NCBI RefSeq assembly: GCF_006715095.1
Contig: NZ_VFMO01000001.1
Coordinates: forward strand, 1-64,000
Direction of reading: 5' to 3'
DNA: 64,000 bases
Source of the DNA: Yimella lutea
Lineage (GTDB): Bacteria; Actinomycetota; Actinomycetes; Actinomycetales; Dermatophilaceae
Shown in pieces: positions 9,105 through 17,833 of this stretch. Within the stretch, counting starts at the first letter, position 1, and each line of letters starts with the position of its first letter. Under the pieces are notes generated by a model that worked only from the letters and a program-made list of their open reading frames with translations, had not been told where the DNA came from and made no database searches. The position numbers and the translations under genes are program-made.

Positions 9105-10013
9105 TTACGCAGCAGGTCGCAGCGTAGCGGTGTAGCCGGTCTCGAAGGCGACCGGCGAGGTGTAGCGACACCACGAGTGGCGTCGCTTGGTGTTGTAGCG
9201 GACGAGCCATCTGAAGACCTGCCGACGGCAGGTCAGCTCGTCACTCCAGCAGGCGGCGTCTTGGAGGACTTCACGCTTCATCGTGGCGTTGAACGACTCT
9301 GCGAGGGCGTTGTCCGCGCTGGATCCGACGGCGCCCATGGACTGGGTCACGCCGAGCTTGCGGCAGAGCTTGGCGTAGGCCTTCGAGCAGTAGACCGACC
9401 CGTGGTCGCTGTGGAACACAGCGCCCTTGAGGCTGCCCCGGGTCGCGGCGGCGGCCTTGAGGGCGTCCTCGACGAGTTCGGTGCGCATGTGGTCGGCGAT
9501 GGCCCACCCGGCCAGCCGACGGGAGTAGCAGTCGATCACGGTCGCCAAGTACAGGTTCGTCCCGTCGGCCAGCGGCAGGTAGGTGATGTCGCCGACATAG
9601 CGCTCGTTGGGGCGCTCGGCGGTGAAGTCACGCTGGAGCAGGTCGGGGTACTTCTGCCCCGACGGCTCGGGGATCGTGGTGCGGACCCGGCGCTTCTTCA
9701 TGTAGCCGCGGATGCCCTCAAAGCGCATCACCCTCGCGACACGCTTGTGGTTGACCCGCTCACCGGCAGCCGCGCTGTCACCGAGTTGAGCGTTGAGCTC
9801 GGCGGTGATCCGCGGCGCGCCCTGAGTGTTGTCCTCGGCATGGACCGCTCTGATCCGCTCAGCCAGCGCTGCGTCGTCAGCTGCTCTGGCTTCGCGGGCC
9901 GGCGCGGCCTTGAGCCAGGCGTAGTAGGACGAGCGCTCGATCTCGACGAGCTCGCACAGTCGCTTCACCTCGAAGGTGGCGGAGTTGTCGGCGACGAACT
10001 GGAAGCGACTCAC
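9105..10013 (-). CDS. IS3-family transposase OrfB (DDE integrase domain)
   Basis: 302 aa. The N-terminal HTH_21-like region (ERIRAVHAEDNTQGAPRI) precedes the rve integrase core. The catalytic residues are the Asp in VGDITYLPL, the Asp in FHSDHGSVYCS and the Glu in NALAESFNATMKRE. The end (YNTKRRHSWCRYTSPVAFE) is typical of the family. The start overlaps the end of orfA in another frame. IS3 elements usually make an OrfAB fusion by programmed -1 frameshifting here. Confidence 0.93.
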   Translation of the reverse strand: MSRFQFVADNSATFEVKRLCELVEIERSSYYAWLKAAPAREARAADDAALAERIRAVHAEDNTQGAPRITAELNAQLGDSAAAGERVNHKRVARVMRFEGIRGYMKKRRVRTTIPEPSGQKYPDLLQRDFTAERPNERYVGDITYLPLADGTNLYLATVIDCYSRRLAGWAIADHMRTELVEDALKAAAATRGSLKGAVFHSDHGSVYCSKAYAKLCRKLGVTQSMGAVGSSADNALAESFNATMKREVLQDAACWSDELTCRRQVFRWLVRYNTKRRHSWCRYTSPVAFETGYTATLRPAA

Positions 10014-10378
10014 CAGCGCGTCTCCCCGGCGAAATACTTGGCCGCCCGCTGCAGGATCTCCCGCTCGGTCGTGAGCTTGGTGGTCTCCGCTCGCAACGCC
10101 GCGTTCTCGGCCTCGAGCCGGGCGATCCTCTGCTCCGGCGTCTCGTCCGTCGGTGCCGACGAGCTCGCGGCGGACGTCTTGGCTTGCAGCGGGCTGGAGG
10201 TCAACGTCCCGTCAGCGGCGGTCTTCTTGCCGGTCCCGTAGACCTCGAGCCAACCCCGCAGCGTGCCACGCACGATGCCGAGGTCCTCGGCGATGCCGCG
10301 GACCGTGGCGCCCGGGGTGGACTCGTACAAGTCGACGGCCTGACGACGGAACTCCTCGGAGTAGTTCTTCCTGGCCAT
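10010..10378 (-). CDS. IS3-family OrfA (helix-turn-helix)
   Basis: 122 aa beginning MARKNYSEEFRRQAVDLYES, the usual IS3 OrfA opening. The HTH (TVRGIAEDLGIVRGTLRGWL) recognises the IS ends. The C-terminal leucine-zipper-like helix (RIARLEAENAALRAETTKL) mediates multimerisation. The ATG at 10378 is chosen over an upstream in-frame start because it matches the family N-terminus. Its stop overlaps orfB. Confidence 0.92.
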   Translation of the reverse strand: MARKNYSEEFRRQAVDLYESTPGATVRGIAEDLGIVRGTLRGWLEVYGTGKKTAADGTLTSSPLQAKTSAASSSAPTDETPEQRIARLEAENAALRAETTKLTTEREILQRAAKYFAGETRW

Positions 10379-10445
10379 GATTCTCGGATCATCTCGCTTC
10401 CCCAGCACCAGGTGCTGGATTCAGCGTGTCCAAGAACCGGGGTCA

Positions 10446-10450
10446 GGCCC
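10446..10450. repeat. Right target-site duplication of the IS3 element (GGCCC)
   Basis: Identical to 9071-9075 and directly after the right IS terminus (...GGTCA). Confidence 0.8.
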
Positions 10451-12223
10451 CGCGCAAGCGTCGTACGCGCCCTGCTTCACGACACGGACCGTCCGATGCA
10501 GGAGCGGTTGATCGACGCTGCGAAGACAGAGGGCGTCTCAACTCGGACGTTGGAGCGATGGGTACTGGCTTACCGAGAGGGTGGTGTCGCGGGCCTGGCC
10601 CATAGTCGTACAACTGGTCGTTATAGGTCCGGTGTGGACCCCCGCTGGGACGAAGCATGTCTGGTCGTATTGGCGGACTTCACGTCCCGATCGACCCCCA
10701 CCATGAATGTGGTGCTCGACAAAATCCGCCAGCGGCTGGATGAGATGCATGGCCCCGGCGAAGTACCTAACCCGTCCAAGAGCACCGGATACCGTCGCCT
10801 CACCGAACTGTCCAAGGGTCGGCACGCGTTCGGGAGCGCGAAGCAGCGGCGCTCTGTCGCTCGTCGGCCCGATGGACCATATGGGCGTCTACGTGCGACA
10901 CGCCCCGGAGAGTACGTCGTTCTGGACACCACTCCGTTGGATGTGTTTGCCATGGAGCCCGTGACACTGCGATGGGTTCCTGTGGAACTGACTGTGGCCC
11001 AAGACTTGTTTACGCGATGCATTCTCGGCCTCCGCCTCACCCCGATCTCCACTACGTCGGCTGACGTTGCGAACGTCTTGTACCAATGCGTCGTACCTCA
11101 ACGGGACGCTTCCGATGATGGCCATTGGCCCTTCCACGGCGTTCCTCGGAATCTTCTCGTCGGGACCGAGGAGCCCGATGGGGTTTCACAGGAGCGACTC
11201 GATGGGATCCCGGCATGTTTGCCGGAGGCGATCGTGGTTGATCACGGCAAGGTGTACATCTCCTCCCACGTCACGTCGGCGTGTGCCCGGCTGGGTATCA
11301 CGATCCAACCTGCGATCCCGTACAAGCCGACTGACAAACCAACCGTCGAGCGGTTCTTCCGAACGCTGCGGGAGGGGCTCTTGCAGCATCTGCCTGCGTA
11401 CAAGGGGCCTGACGTCTACAACCGTGGTGAGGATGTCGAGGGCAAGGCGTTCTACTACGTGTCCGAACTTGAACAGATCATCCGTGAATGGGTGGGTACG
11501 GTGTACCACCGCAGCAAGCACGACGGGCTGTGCGTTCCGGAGGTCCCCGGTGCGGTGTTCTCTCCGCTCGAAATGTTCGAGGTAGGTCTCGCCAAGGCGG
11601 GCGGGCTTCTCGTCCCTACGAATCCGGACCTAGCGTTCTCGTTCCTGGAAGTTGCGTGGAGAACGATTCAGCACTACGGGGTGGAGGTTGACGGACGACG
11701 TTACGACGGGCCCGGCCTCAACAAGTACCGCAACACGAAGTCGCCGCATGGGGGTCTTAACGCGGGAAAGTGGCCGATCTTCGTTGATCGCCATGACGTC
11801 AGAAACGTCTGGTTCCAAGACCCTGTGACTCACGAGTTCAGTACGCTGGCTTGGGAGCACGCCCCCGCTCTTGACCAGCCGTTCTCACATGAAGCAGCCG
11901 AGTACACCAAGCAGCTTGCGTTACGCGACAACCGCCACGTCGACCCGCTGACGGCAGTCACCGACCTTCTCCTCGCATGGAGCCAGGACGAGGTCTCGAC
12001 CAGGCGCGAAAAGTCACTCGCACTGCGACTGAGCAGCAGCCGCCCAACGAACCCACCACCTGCGGCGCAGACAACCAACGCGTCCGTCCCCGCGATTATC
12101 GACCTCCTGTCGGCACGGGAACAGCGTCAACGCCAGCCCTCGCTTGTGGATGACCTGGACGAAGTGTTCGAGCGGTACTGCTCCGAAGGCGACGACGGAC
12201 GGTTGGAGGTCTTCGACGAATGA
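10451..12223 (+). pseudogene. tnsB: tnsB transposase, 3' fragment with the full catalytic core
   Basis: This is the rest of the Mu/Tn7-type DDE transposase, with HTH domains (LIDAAKTEGVSTRTLERWVL) and an rve core. Catalytic residues are Asp (codon at 10925, VVLDTTPLDVF), Asp (11240, IVVDHGKVYIS) and Glu (11348, DKPTVERFFRTL), with D-35-E spacing. The beta-barrel and the C-terminal TnsC-binding tail (SLVDDLDEVFERYCSEGDD) follow. The stop overlaps tnsC. After excising the IS and one duplication copy, this fragment would still be in a different frame from the 5' fragment, so a further 1-nt change separates them. A downstream ATG (10496) could start a truncated protein. Confidence 0.88.
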
Positions 12224-13284
12224 ACACGTGGGCGAAGTGGCTGCGAGAGAACGAGCCTCAGCGGTTCAACATGGCGACAAAGCATGGCTGGGACGCCTTC
12301 GCGCAGTCGGCACCACGCCCTTCGCTCGAACGCCTGACAGTCGAGAAGTTGCAGACACTTTCGGATGACGAACGTGAGGACTACAACGAAGCCCGGATGG
12401 TGTGGAATGCGAACCCGCCCGCGGTGAAAACTGCCCAACTGAACAATGCGTTCGACGTCATCGAGCAGGTGATGGCATCCAACCGGCGCGATGGTGACCG
12501 TCTGCGTGGCTCGGTCGTGATCGATGCCGCGCCAGCGCTGGGGAAGACCACGATTGCGACGCGTTACGCGCGTGAGTTCCACCGTCGCACTCTTCGACGC
12601 CATGGCCCGTCCACGCGCGAGGGTCACCAACGGCTTCCAGTGGCCTTTGTGCCGTTGGATGCGGGCATCACCCTCAAAGGCTTGAACCAGAAGATTCTGT
12701 CGTTCTACGGACATCCGGGCGCGACGCGGGCCAGCACGTCCCGGCTGGGCGCTCTGGCCGTGGACTGTGTGCGGTCCTGCGAAACCCAATTGATCATCAT
12801 CGACGACATTCACTTCATCGACTTCAAGCACCGCAACGGTCGCGACGTCAGCAACCACCTCAAAGGTCTGGCGAACGAGATGCCAGTCACGTTCATCTAC
12901 GTGGGTGTTCGACTCACTGAGAAACGCTTCTTCGACGAAGGACTCATCGGCGAGGACGCGTCCTACGCTCAAACATCCCGGCGTTCGACGAGGGTGCCGA
13001 TTGCACCGTTCTCGATCAGCTCCGATGCAGGCTTTCGAGCTTGGGTCCAGCTTTTGTCGACGCTGGAAAGTCACCTGATCCTTCTCGACGCCGCACCCGG
13101 CATGTTGGTTGGTCACGCCAAGGAACTTGATCGCCGCACCCAGGGCTGCATCGGGTCACTGACCAATCTGTTGGACCGTGCCAGTTACGTCGCGATCCGC
13201 AACGGGGTCGAGCGAATCACTCCTGAAGTGCTTGCAGCAGCAACCGGTGACAACGCAGCAGAGACCAGTGCCCGCGCCGGGTAA
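12220..13284 (+). CDS. tnsC: TnsC/TniB AAA+ transposition ATPase
   Basis: 354 aa. The AAA+ regulator links target selection (TniQ) to the TnsA/TnsB transposase. The Walker A region reads DAAPALGKTTIATRYA at about residues 102-117; the first Gly of the usual G-x4-GKT is Ala. Walker B is LIIIDDIHFID. Sensor and arginine-finger regions follow (FIYVGVRLTEKRFF). The N-terminal ~70 residues (KWLRENEPQRFN) are the TniB-like extension. The ATG overlaps the tnsB stop (ATGA), and its 3' end overlaps tniQ by 17 nt, indicating coupled translation. Confidence 0.9.
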   Translation: MNTWAKWLRENEPQRFNMATKHGWDAFAQSAPRPSLERLTVEKLQTLSDDEREDYNEARMVWNANPPAVKTAQLNNAFDVIEQVMASNRRDGDRLRGSVVIDAAPALGKTTIATRYAREFHRRTLRRHGPSTREGHQRLPVAFVPLDAGITLKGLNQKILSFYGHPGATRASTSRLGALAVDCVRSCETQLIIIDDIHFIDFKHRNGRDVSNHLKGLANEMPVTFIYVGVRLTEKRFFDEGLIGEDASYAQTSRRSTRVPIAPFSISSDAGFRAWVQLLSTLESHLILLDAAPGMLVGHAKELDRRTQGCIGSLTNLLDRASYVAIRNGVERITPEVLAAATGDNAAETSARAG

Positions 13285-15043
13285 TCCACAGCGCCTGCCG
13301 CAACACGGGGAGACATTCCCGAGCGGCAGCCTTCGCCCGATTTCTGCCGGGTTTGATCCGCAGCGTCTGCCAATTGCGGTGCTACCGCTTGATGATGAGC
13401 CTGCTGCGAGTTGGGCGGTTAGGTTCGCTCATCGCTACCGGATGAGTGTGCGGTCCCTGTTGGCATCCATGGGCATCACCGCTAACGCATGGACGCTCCA
13501 GAACTTCCAATCGGGCCTGGACACTCATCACGATGTCATCTGCGATGCGCTGGGGTTAGAGCCGCAACGGCTTTTTGCGCCAAGTGAACTGAGCCTCGCC
13601 TCCCAACATGCACTCGACCGATACTTCACCGAGTACCGACCGTTGCACTCCCGGAACAAGCCGGGGTCACGGTTCTGTCCGCGGTGTCTGGCCGATCGAG
13701 GCGGCGGTTGGAAGCACCTGTGGGAGCAACCTTTGTCGATGGTCTGCCTCGACCACCAGGTGTTCCTGCGCACCACCTGCCCTGGGTGCGGTGGGAGGCC
13801 GTGGTCGTCGCGGGCGTGGCTCGACGGTTTTGCGCCGGGCTGGGAATGTGCGCGCCTGTTGAAACGAGTCCCGAGTGGGCGAGGACGAAGGATTCCACGG
13901 TGCTGTTTCGACCTCCGTGACGGCGTCACCGACGAGCCTGTCGCATCCAAGCACGAAGTCAACACTCAGCAACTGATCGACCGACTCGCCAGCAATAGCG
14001 ATCGGGGTGACTTGCGCTGGCCGCTCTTTGACCAGGAGTTCCAATTCGCCGACGTCCTGTCGCTTCTGTTCGAAGTGTTGAGCGCATCTGACCCGCATGG
14101 CGGCGGTAGCCCCTTCTCGGTGGGTGCCGACCCGCAGTGGCAGATGAGCCGTCTGTACGACGGCGTGGCGATCCTGAGTGAGACCGACCCATTCGCAGCG
14201 AACGAACACTTGCTTCGATCTCTCGGACGTCATAGTCGCCAGGCTCCGCTATACGCCAGTCGTGCCGCTGCCCACACAACACACAACCCGATTCTGACTC
14301 ACATCGCGTTGAGCGCGAACGTCGCCACGATGTCCCCCAGCAAGCAGTTGACGTACCGGACGGCCAGTCGACGACCGAGCTACCCCACGGACGCTACGCG
14401 ACGCCCAACCGAGGGCTTCACCCCGAGGGAACAGGAGTTGTCGTTGGCGTGGATACCGCAGGCGTTGTGGCCCGGCACGATCTCCGAGCACCTGCGCAAG
14501 GACGACCTTGACCGAGCCACCGATGCGCTGTTGCTGGGCCGACTTGGGTCTAACCGGTCCTGGCAGTACCTCGCGATCGAGAACCAACTACCAGCCTCAT
14601 ACCGAACCAGACCACCGGCACGTTTGAGGTGGCTCCGCAAGCGAGACCTCCGGGGCACGCTGCACCAAGAACTAGAGGATTTGGGCGTGCGGCTCGCTGC
14701 CGATCCTCCACCCATCGGCTACCACAAGCGTCGATTACGAACATTCGATGGCAAGTGGGTTCATTCCTGCACCAGCCGCGTCGTGGCGCAAACGGGAAGC
14801 CCGGTTCCGGGGATCGATTCGCGTGAATGGGCGCGGCTGTTCTGGACCGTATACACAGGCGGTGACATTCGCTTGGCACCTGCACCGCTTGGCCTACCCT
14901 GCATGCCCAAGGAACACGTGGACCGTCATCTGTCACTCGTGAATCGACCAGAAGTCACGGCACTGCTACAAGATATCCGGCGTTGCATCGAGGCCGCCGC
15001 CGGCGAAGAAGACGACGGACCACTCACGTGGGCACCGCCTTGA
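13268..15043 (+). CDS. tniQ: TniQ-family target-selection protein
   Basis: 591 aa from a GTG at 13268, overlapping the tnsC end. The TniQ domain starts with LPIAVLPLDDEPAASWAVRF and a helical FAHRYRMSVRSLLASMG. It includes the zinc-binding region SRFCPRCLADRGG...CLDH...TTCPGCGG (CPxC, CxxH, CPGC). The long C-terminal part (about 300-591) would carry DNA-binding domains, as in TnsD-type proteins that recognise an attachment site. At ~590 residues it is nearer TnsD than the short TniQ of CRISPR-linked elements. It is the likely determinant of insertion upstream of dnaK. Confidence 0.85.
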   Translation: MPAPGNPQRLPQHGETFPSGSLRPISAGFDPQRLPIAVLPLDDEPAASWAVRFAHRYRMSVRSLLASMGITANAWTLQNFQSGLDTHHDVICDALGLEPQRLFAPSELSLASQHALDRYFTEYRPLHSRNKPGSRFCPRCLADRGGGWKHLWEQPLSMVCLDHQVFLRTTCPGCGGRPWSSRAWLDGFAPGWECARLLKRVPSGRGRRIPRCCFDLRDGVTDEPVASKHEVNTQQLIDRLASNSDRGDLRWPLFDQEFQFADVLSLLFEVLSASDPHGGGSPFSVGADPQWQMSRLYDGVAILSETDPFAANEHLLRSLGRHSRQAPLYASRAAAHTTHNPILTHIALSANVATMSPSKQLTYRTASRRPSYPTDATRRPTEGFTPREQELSLAWIPQALWPGTISEHLRKDDLDRATDALLLGRLGSNRSWQYLAIENQLPASYRTRPPARLRWLRKRDLRGTLHQELEDLGVRLAADPPPIGYHKRRLRTFDGKWVHSCTSRVVAQTGSPVPGIDSREWARLFWTVYTGGDIRLAPAPLGLPCMPKEHVDRHLSLVNRPEVTALLQDIRRCIEAAAGEEDDGPLTWAPP

Positions 15044-15094
15044 AGCGATCCCACCCACGCCCCTGTTCAGGGTCCGGCAATCCAGCAGGGCAGC

Positions 15095-15541
15095 GTGATC
15101 GCAGAGCACTCTGACTTCGCACTCGTGCGTCGGCAAGCCATCGACGCCGTCCTTGCATCGTGCGAAGAAGACCTGATCGAAGACGATGTGACTGACTGGC
15201 TCAATGAGTACCACCGTGAGGTGTTGGGTGTTGAGCCCCACCGACCAGAATGGCTGCGCTTCCTGCACAACGCCCGCCGACAGGTCCTAAGAGACGACAT
15301 AGCCACAGCCGACTGCCCCGTCTTCATTCGGTCGCTCATCACTCACACCTGCGAAGTGGACAACCAACGCGTCCACTGGTACTTCGATCCCATCGCCACC
15401 TCAGCACCAATCCCTGCGATGCATCGCAGGGATTGGAATCGGCGGTTTCCGAACACCGAAGCGACGGCCTTGCCGTTAATCGCAGCAGCAGCCCTCCGCA
15501 GCTCAGCGGACAGAACCCTCTCGCGCCGGGATAAGCACTGA
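15095..15541 (+). CDS. Unknown 148-aa protein at the end of the transposition module
   Basis: A GTG at 15095, 51 nt after tniQ, opens a frame rich in acidic and aromatic residues (ASCEEDLIEDDVTDWLNEYH, then EWLRFLHNARRQVLRDD) with predicted helices, and a C-terminal part with HWYFDPIAT and RRDWNRRFPNTEA. There is no signal peptide, membrane span or recognisable motif. Same strand and close spacing suggest it belongs to the tns operon rather than the arsenic cargo, which begins convergently one base after its stop. A 30-bp perfect palindrome lies within it. It could be an accessory transposition factor. I do not recognise the family. Confidence 0.6.
   Translation: MIAEHSDFALVRRQAIDAVLASCEEDLIEDDVTDWLNEYHREVLGVEPHRPEWLRFLHNARRQVLRDDIATADCPVFIRSLITHTCEVDNQRVHWYFDPIATSAPIPAMHRRDWNRRFPNTEATALPLIAAAALRSSADRTLSRRDKH
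15407..15436. repeat. 30-bp perfect palindrome inside the unknown transposon gene
   Basis: Positions 15407-15421 are the exact reverse complement of 15422-15436 (arms CCAATCCCTGCGATG), with no spacer. The codons read straight through it (PIPAMHRRDWN). Confidence 0.9.
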
Positions 15542-15542
15542 C

Positions 15543-15896
15543 TCATGCACCGATGTGCCCGCCCACCAAAGAGTTGACGGCCTGGCTGAGACGAGCGCCC
15601 CGTTCGGTAGGCCAGTAGTGCACCCAGGTGCCGCGTCGTTCGCAGTCGACCAGGCCCGCGTCGCGCAGCTTTTTCAGGTGGTGCGACACGGTCGGCTGCG
15701 AGACGCCGACGTCTTGGATGTCGCACACGCACAGCGAATCGTCCACCGCGGCGATGCGGATGAACAGGCGCAGCCGGATTGGGTCGGCGACCGCTTTGAG
15801 GAGCGCGGCGGTGTACTCGGCGTCCGCAGCGCAGAGGCCCGCGGGCTCGCCGGGGACGCAGCAGTCGGGTTCGACACCGGGCGCAGAGTTCGTCAT
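15543..15896 (-). CDS. arsR: Arsenic-responsive repressor ArsR
   Basis: This 117-aa SmtB/ArsR winged-helix repressor should release the ars promoter when As(III) binds. The recognition helix region is GVSQPTVSHHLKKLRDAGLV. The metal site CVCD sits just before it, as in classic ArsR. Extra cysteines lie near the N-terminus (DCCVPG, AGLC), as in actinobacterial ArsR proteins with a third thiol ligand. It is transcribed divergently from arsM, and the 78-bp gap holds a dyad that fits an operator. The ATG at 15896 gives MTNSAPGVEPDC. Confidence 0.93.
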   Translation of the reverse strand: MTNSAPGVEPDCCVPGEPAGLCAADAEYTAALLKAVADPIRLRLFIRIAAVDDSLCVCDIQDVGVSQPTVSHHLKKLRDAGLVDCERRGTWVHYWPTERGARLSQAVNSLVGGHIGA

Positions 15897-15941
15897 GACT
15901 CCATATTGACAAATGTCGAAGCAACCCGCCAGGCTTACTGC

Positions 15942-15957
15942 ATCGACAGTTATCGAT
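15942..15957. promoter_or_regulatory. Candidate ArsR operator
   Basis: An ATCGA-N6-TCGAT perfect dyad lies in the arsR-arsM divergent gap, 18-33 bp upstream of arsM. ArsR operators are commonly short AT-containing dyads of this size. A TTGACA hexamer (15906-15911) toward arsM lies 36 bp upstream. Confidence 0.5.
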
Positions 15958-15974
15958 TCAGTGGAGGTTGTGGC

Positions 15975-16727
15975 ATGGCCGACCAGGCCGACATTCGCGA
16001 GCAGGTGAGGCAGAGGTACGCCGAATCTGCGCGTTCGGTAACCGGCGGTGGGTGTTGTGAATCCACGGTGTATGACGGCAACGTCACCGATGACGGCACG
16101 ATTGTGTTCGGGTCCGGGCTGTACGACTCTGCTCTTGCGAATGAGGCTGGCGCAGCGGTCGAGGCATCCTTGGGCTGTGGCGTCCCCACGGCTGTCGCTG
16201 ATCTGCACGAGGGTGAAACTGTGCTGGACCTCGGGTCCGGTGCCGGTGGTGACGTACTGATCTCAGCACGCCGGGTCGGTTCGGCTGGTCGGGTGATCGG
16301 CCTGGACATGACCGACGAAATGCTCGACCTTGCCCGCCGCAACGCGACCGATGCCGGAGCCAGCAACGTAGAGTTCGTCAAGGGCTACCTCGAAGACATC
16401 CCGCTGCCTGACGCTTCGGTCGATGTCGTCATCTCCAACTGTGTGATCAACCTGGCCGCCGACAAGAACATCGTGCTCGCCGAAGCCGCGCGAGTCACCA
16501 AGCGGGGTGGCCGGTTCGCAGTGTCCGATGTGATCGCCTCCGAGAACATGGACGACGTCACACGCGCCGATATGGCTGCGTTCACCGGCTGCATCGCAGG
16601 CGCGCTTACCGAAGCCCAGTACCGGCAGGCGTTGGACAGGGCCGGGTGGTCTGAGGTCGAAGTCCGGTACACCCACGCTGTGCACGACTACGCGCAAGCA
16701 GCGATCGTTCGGGCGGTGCGGTCATGA
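15975..16727 (+). CDS. arsM: Arsenite S-adenosylmethionine methyltransferase
   Basis: This 250-aa Rossmann methyltransferase should methylate As(III) to volatile or exportable species. The SAM site is VLDLGSGAGGDVLISARRVG, followed by IGLDMTDEMLDLAR and DVVISNCVINLAADK. Arsenite-coordinating cysteines are expected near the N-terminus (GGGCCES), in the ISNC segment and in AFTGCIAGAL; all are present. The first gene of the ars operon, its stop overlaps the acr3 ATG. Confidence 0.9.
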   Translation: MADQADIREQVRQRYAESARSVTGGGCCESTVYDGNVTDDGTIVFGSGLYDSALANEAGAAVEASLGCGVPTAVADLHEGETVLDLGSGAGGDVLISARRVGSAGRVIGLDMTDEMLDLARRNATDAGASNVEFVKGYLEDIPLPDASVDVVISNCVINLAADKNIVLAEAARVTKRGGRFAVSDVIASENMDDVTRADMAAFTGCIAGALTEAQYRQALDRAGWSEVEVRYTHAVHDYAQAAIVRAVRS

Positions 16728-17833
16728 CGCAGGTAGATCGATTGGACACACCGACCGAGCACGACTCGGTCGCCGCGAAACTGTCCACCTTGGATCGGTT
16801 CTTGCCGGTGTGGATCATCGCCGCGATGGTTGCTGGCCTGTTGCTGGGCCGCATCGTGCCGGGTATCGGGTCGACCTTGAGCGCGGTTGAGATCGAAGGG
16901 GTCTCGCTGCCGATCGCGCTGGGGTTGCTGGTGATGATGTATCCGGTGTTGGCGAAGGTGCGCTACGACCGGCTCGACACAGTGACCGGCGACCGTCGCC
17001 TGTTGATGTCGAGTCTGCTGTTGAACTGGGTGGTCGGTCCCGCGCTGATGTTTGCCCTGGCCTGGATCTTCTTGCCGGACCTGCCGGAATACCGCACCGG
17101 GCTGATCATTGTCGGGCTGGCTCGGTGCATCGCGATGGTCATCATCTGGAACGACCTGGCCTGCGGCGACCGTGAGGCAGCCGCCGTGCTGGTGGCGATC
17201 AACTCCGTCTTCCAAGTGATCGCGTTCGCGGCACTCGGATGGTTCTATCTGTCGGTGTTGCCCGGCTGGCTCGGCCTGGCCCAAACCAACCTTGATGTCT
17301 CACCGTGGCACATTGCGGGCTCGGTGCTGGTCTTCCTCGGTATCCCTCTCCTGGCGGGGTACCTCAGCCGTCGAGTCGGTGAGAAGCGGTGGGGTCGCGC
17401 AGCATACGAGCGTTCGTTCCTGCCGAAAATCGGACCGTGGGCGCTGTACGGCTTGTTGTTCACCATCGTGATCCTGTTCGCACTCCAAGGTGACCAGATC
17501 ACCTCCAAGCCGTTGGACGTCGCCCGAATCGCGCTGCCGCTGTTGGCGTACTTCGTGCTGATGTGGGGCGGCGGCTACCTGATGGGCCGGGCGCTCGGTA
17601 TGAGTTACGAACGCACCACCACCCTCGCGTTCACCGCTGCCGGGAACAACTTCGAACTGGCCATCGCCGTCGCGATCGCGACCTTCGGTGTGACGTCCGG
17701 GCAAGCCCTTGCCGGGGTCGTCGGCCCCCTGATCGAGGTGCCGGTGCTGGTCGCACTGGTGTATGTCGCCTTGGCCTTGCGCTCTCGTTTCACTCATTCT
17801 CCTGCTACCGCCTCGGAGGCTTCTCGTGGCTGA
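16724..17833 (+). CDS. acr3: Arsenite efflux permease, ACR3 type
   Basis: A 369-aa integral membrane carrier with about ten hydrophobic segments that extrudes As(III). The transport signature GLARCIAMVIIWNDLACGDRE contains the essential membrane-embedded Cys, and the later AFTAAGNNFELAIAVAIATFG is also typical of ACR3 (BART superfamily), not of ArsB. The N-terminus MTQVDRLDTPTEHDSVAAKL precedes the first span. It overlaps both neighbours by 4-8 nt. ArsA encoded downstream may energise it. Confidence 0.94.
   Translation: MTQVDRLDTPTEHDSVAAKLSTLDRFLPVWIIAAMVAGLLLGRIVPGIGSTLSAVEIEGVSLPIALGLLVMMYPVLAKVRYDRLDTVTGDRRLLMSSLLLNWVVGPALMFALAWIFLPDLPEYRTGLIIVGLARCIAMVIIWNDLACGDREAAAVLVAINSVFQVIAFAALGWFYLSVLPGWLGLAQTNLDVSPWHIAGSVLVFLGIPLLAGYLSRRVGEKRWGRAAYERSFLPKIGPWALYGLLFTIVILFALQGDQITSKPLDVARIALPLLAYFVLMWGGGYLMGRALGMSYERTTTLAFTAAGNNFELAIAVAIATFGVTSGQALAGVVGPLIEVPVLVALVYVALALRSRFTHSPATASEASRG

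Larger units (their letters stand above)
9076..10445 (-). mobile_element. IS3-family insertion sequence inside tnsB
   Basis: A 1,370-bp element with inverted ends matching at 18 of the first 21 positions (core CCCCGG-T/A-TCTTGGACAC on both sides). It is flanked by the 5-bp duplication GGCCC and encodes orfA and orfB on the minus strand. It lies opposite to the tns genes and interrupts tnsB after codon 91. Intact ends, an intact transposase and an exact duplication suggest a recent insertion. Confidence 0.93.

Noticed and set aside
10184..10445. Extension of the tnsB downstream frame into the IS3 region
   Set aside because: The frame is open by chance antisense to IS3 orfA; the IS terminus at 10445 and the duplication define where tnsB resumes.
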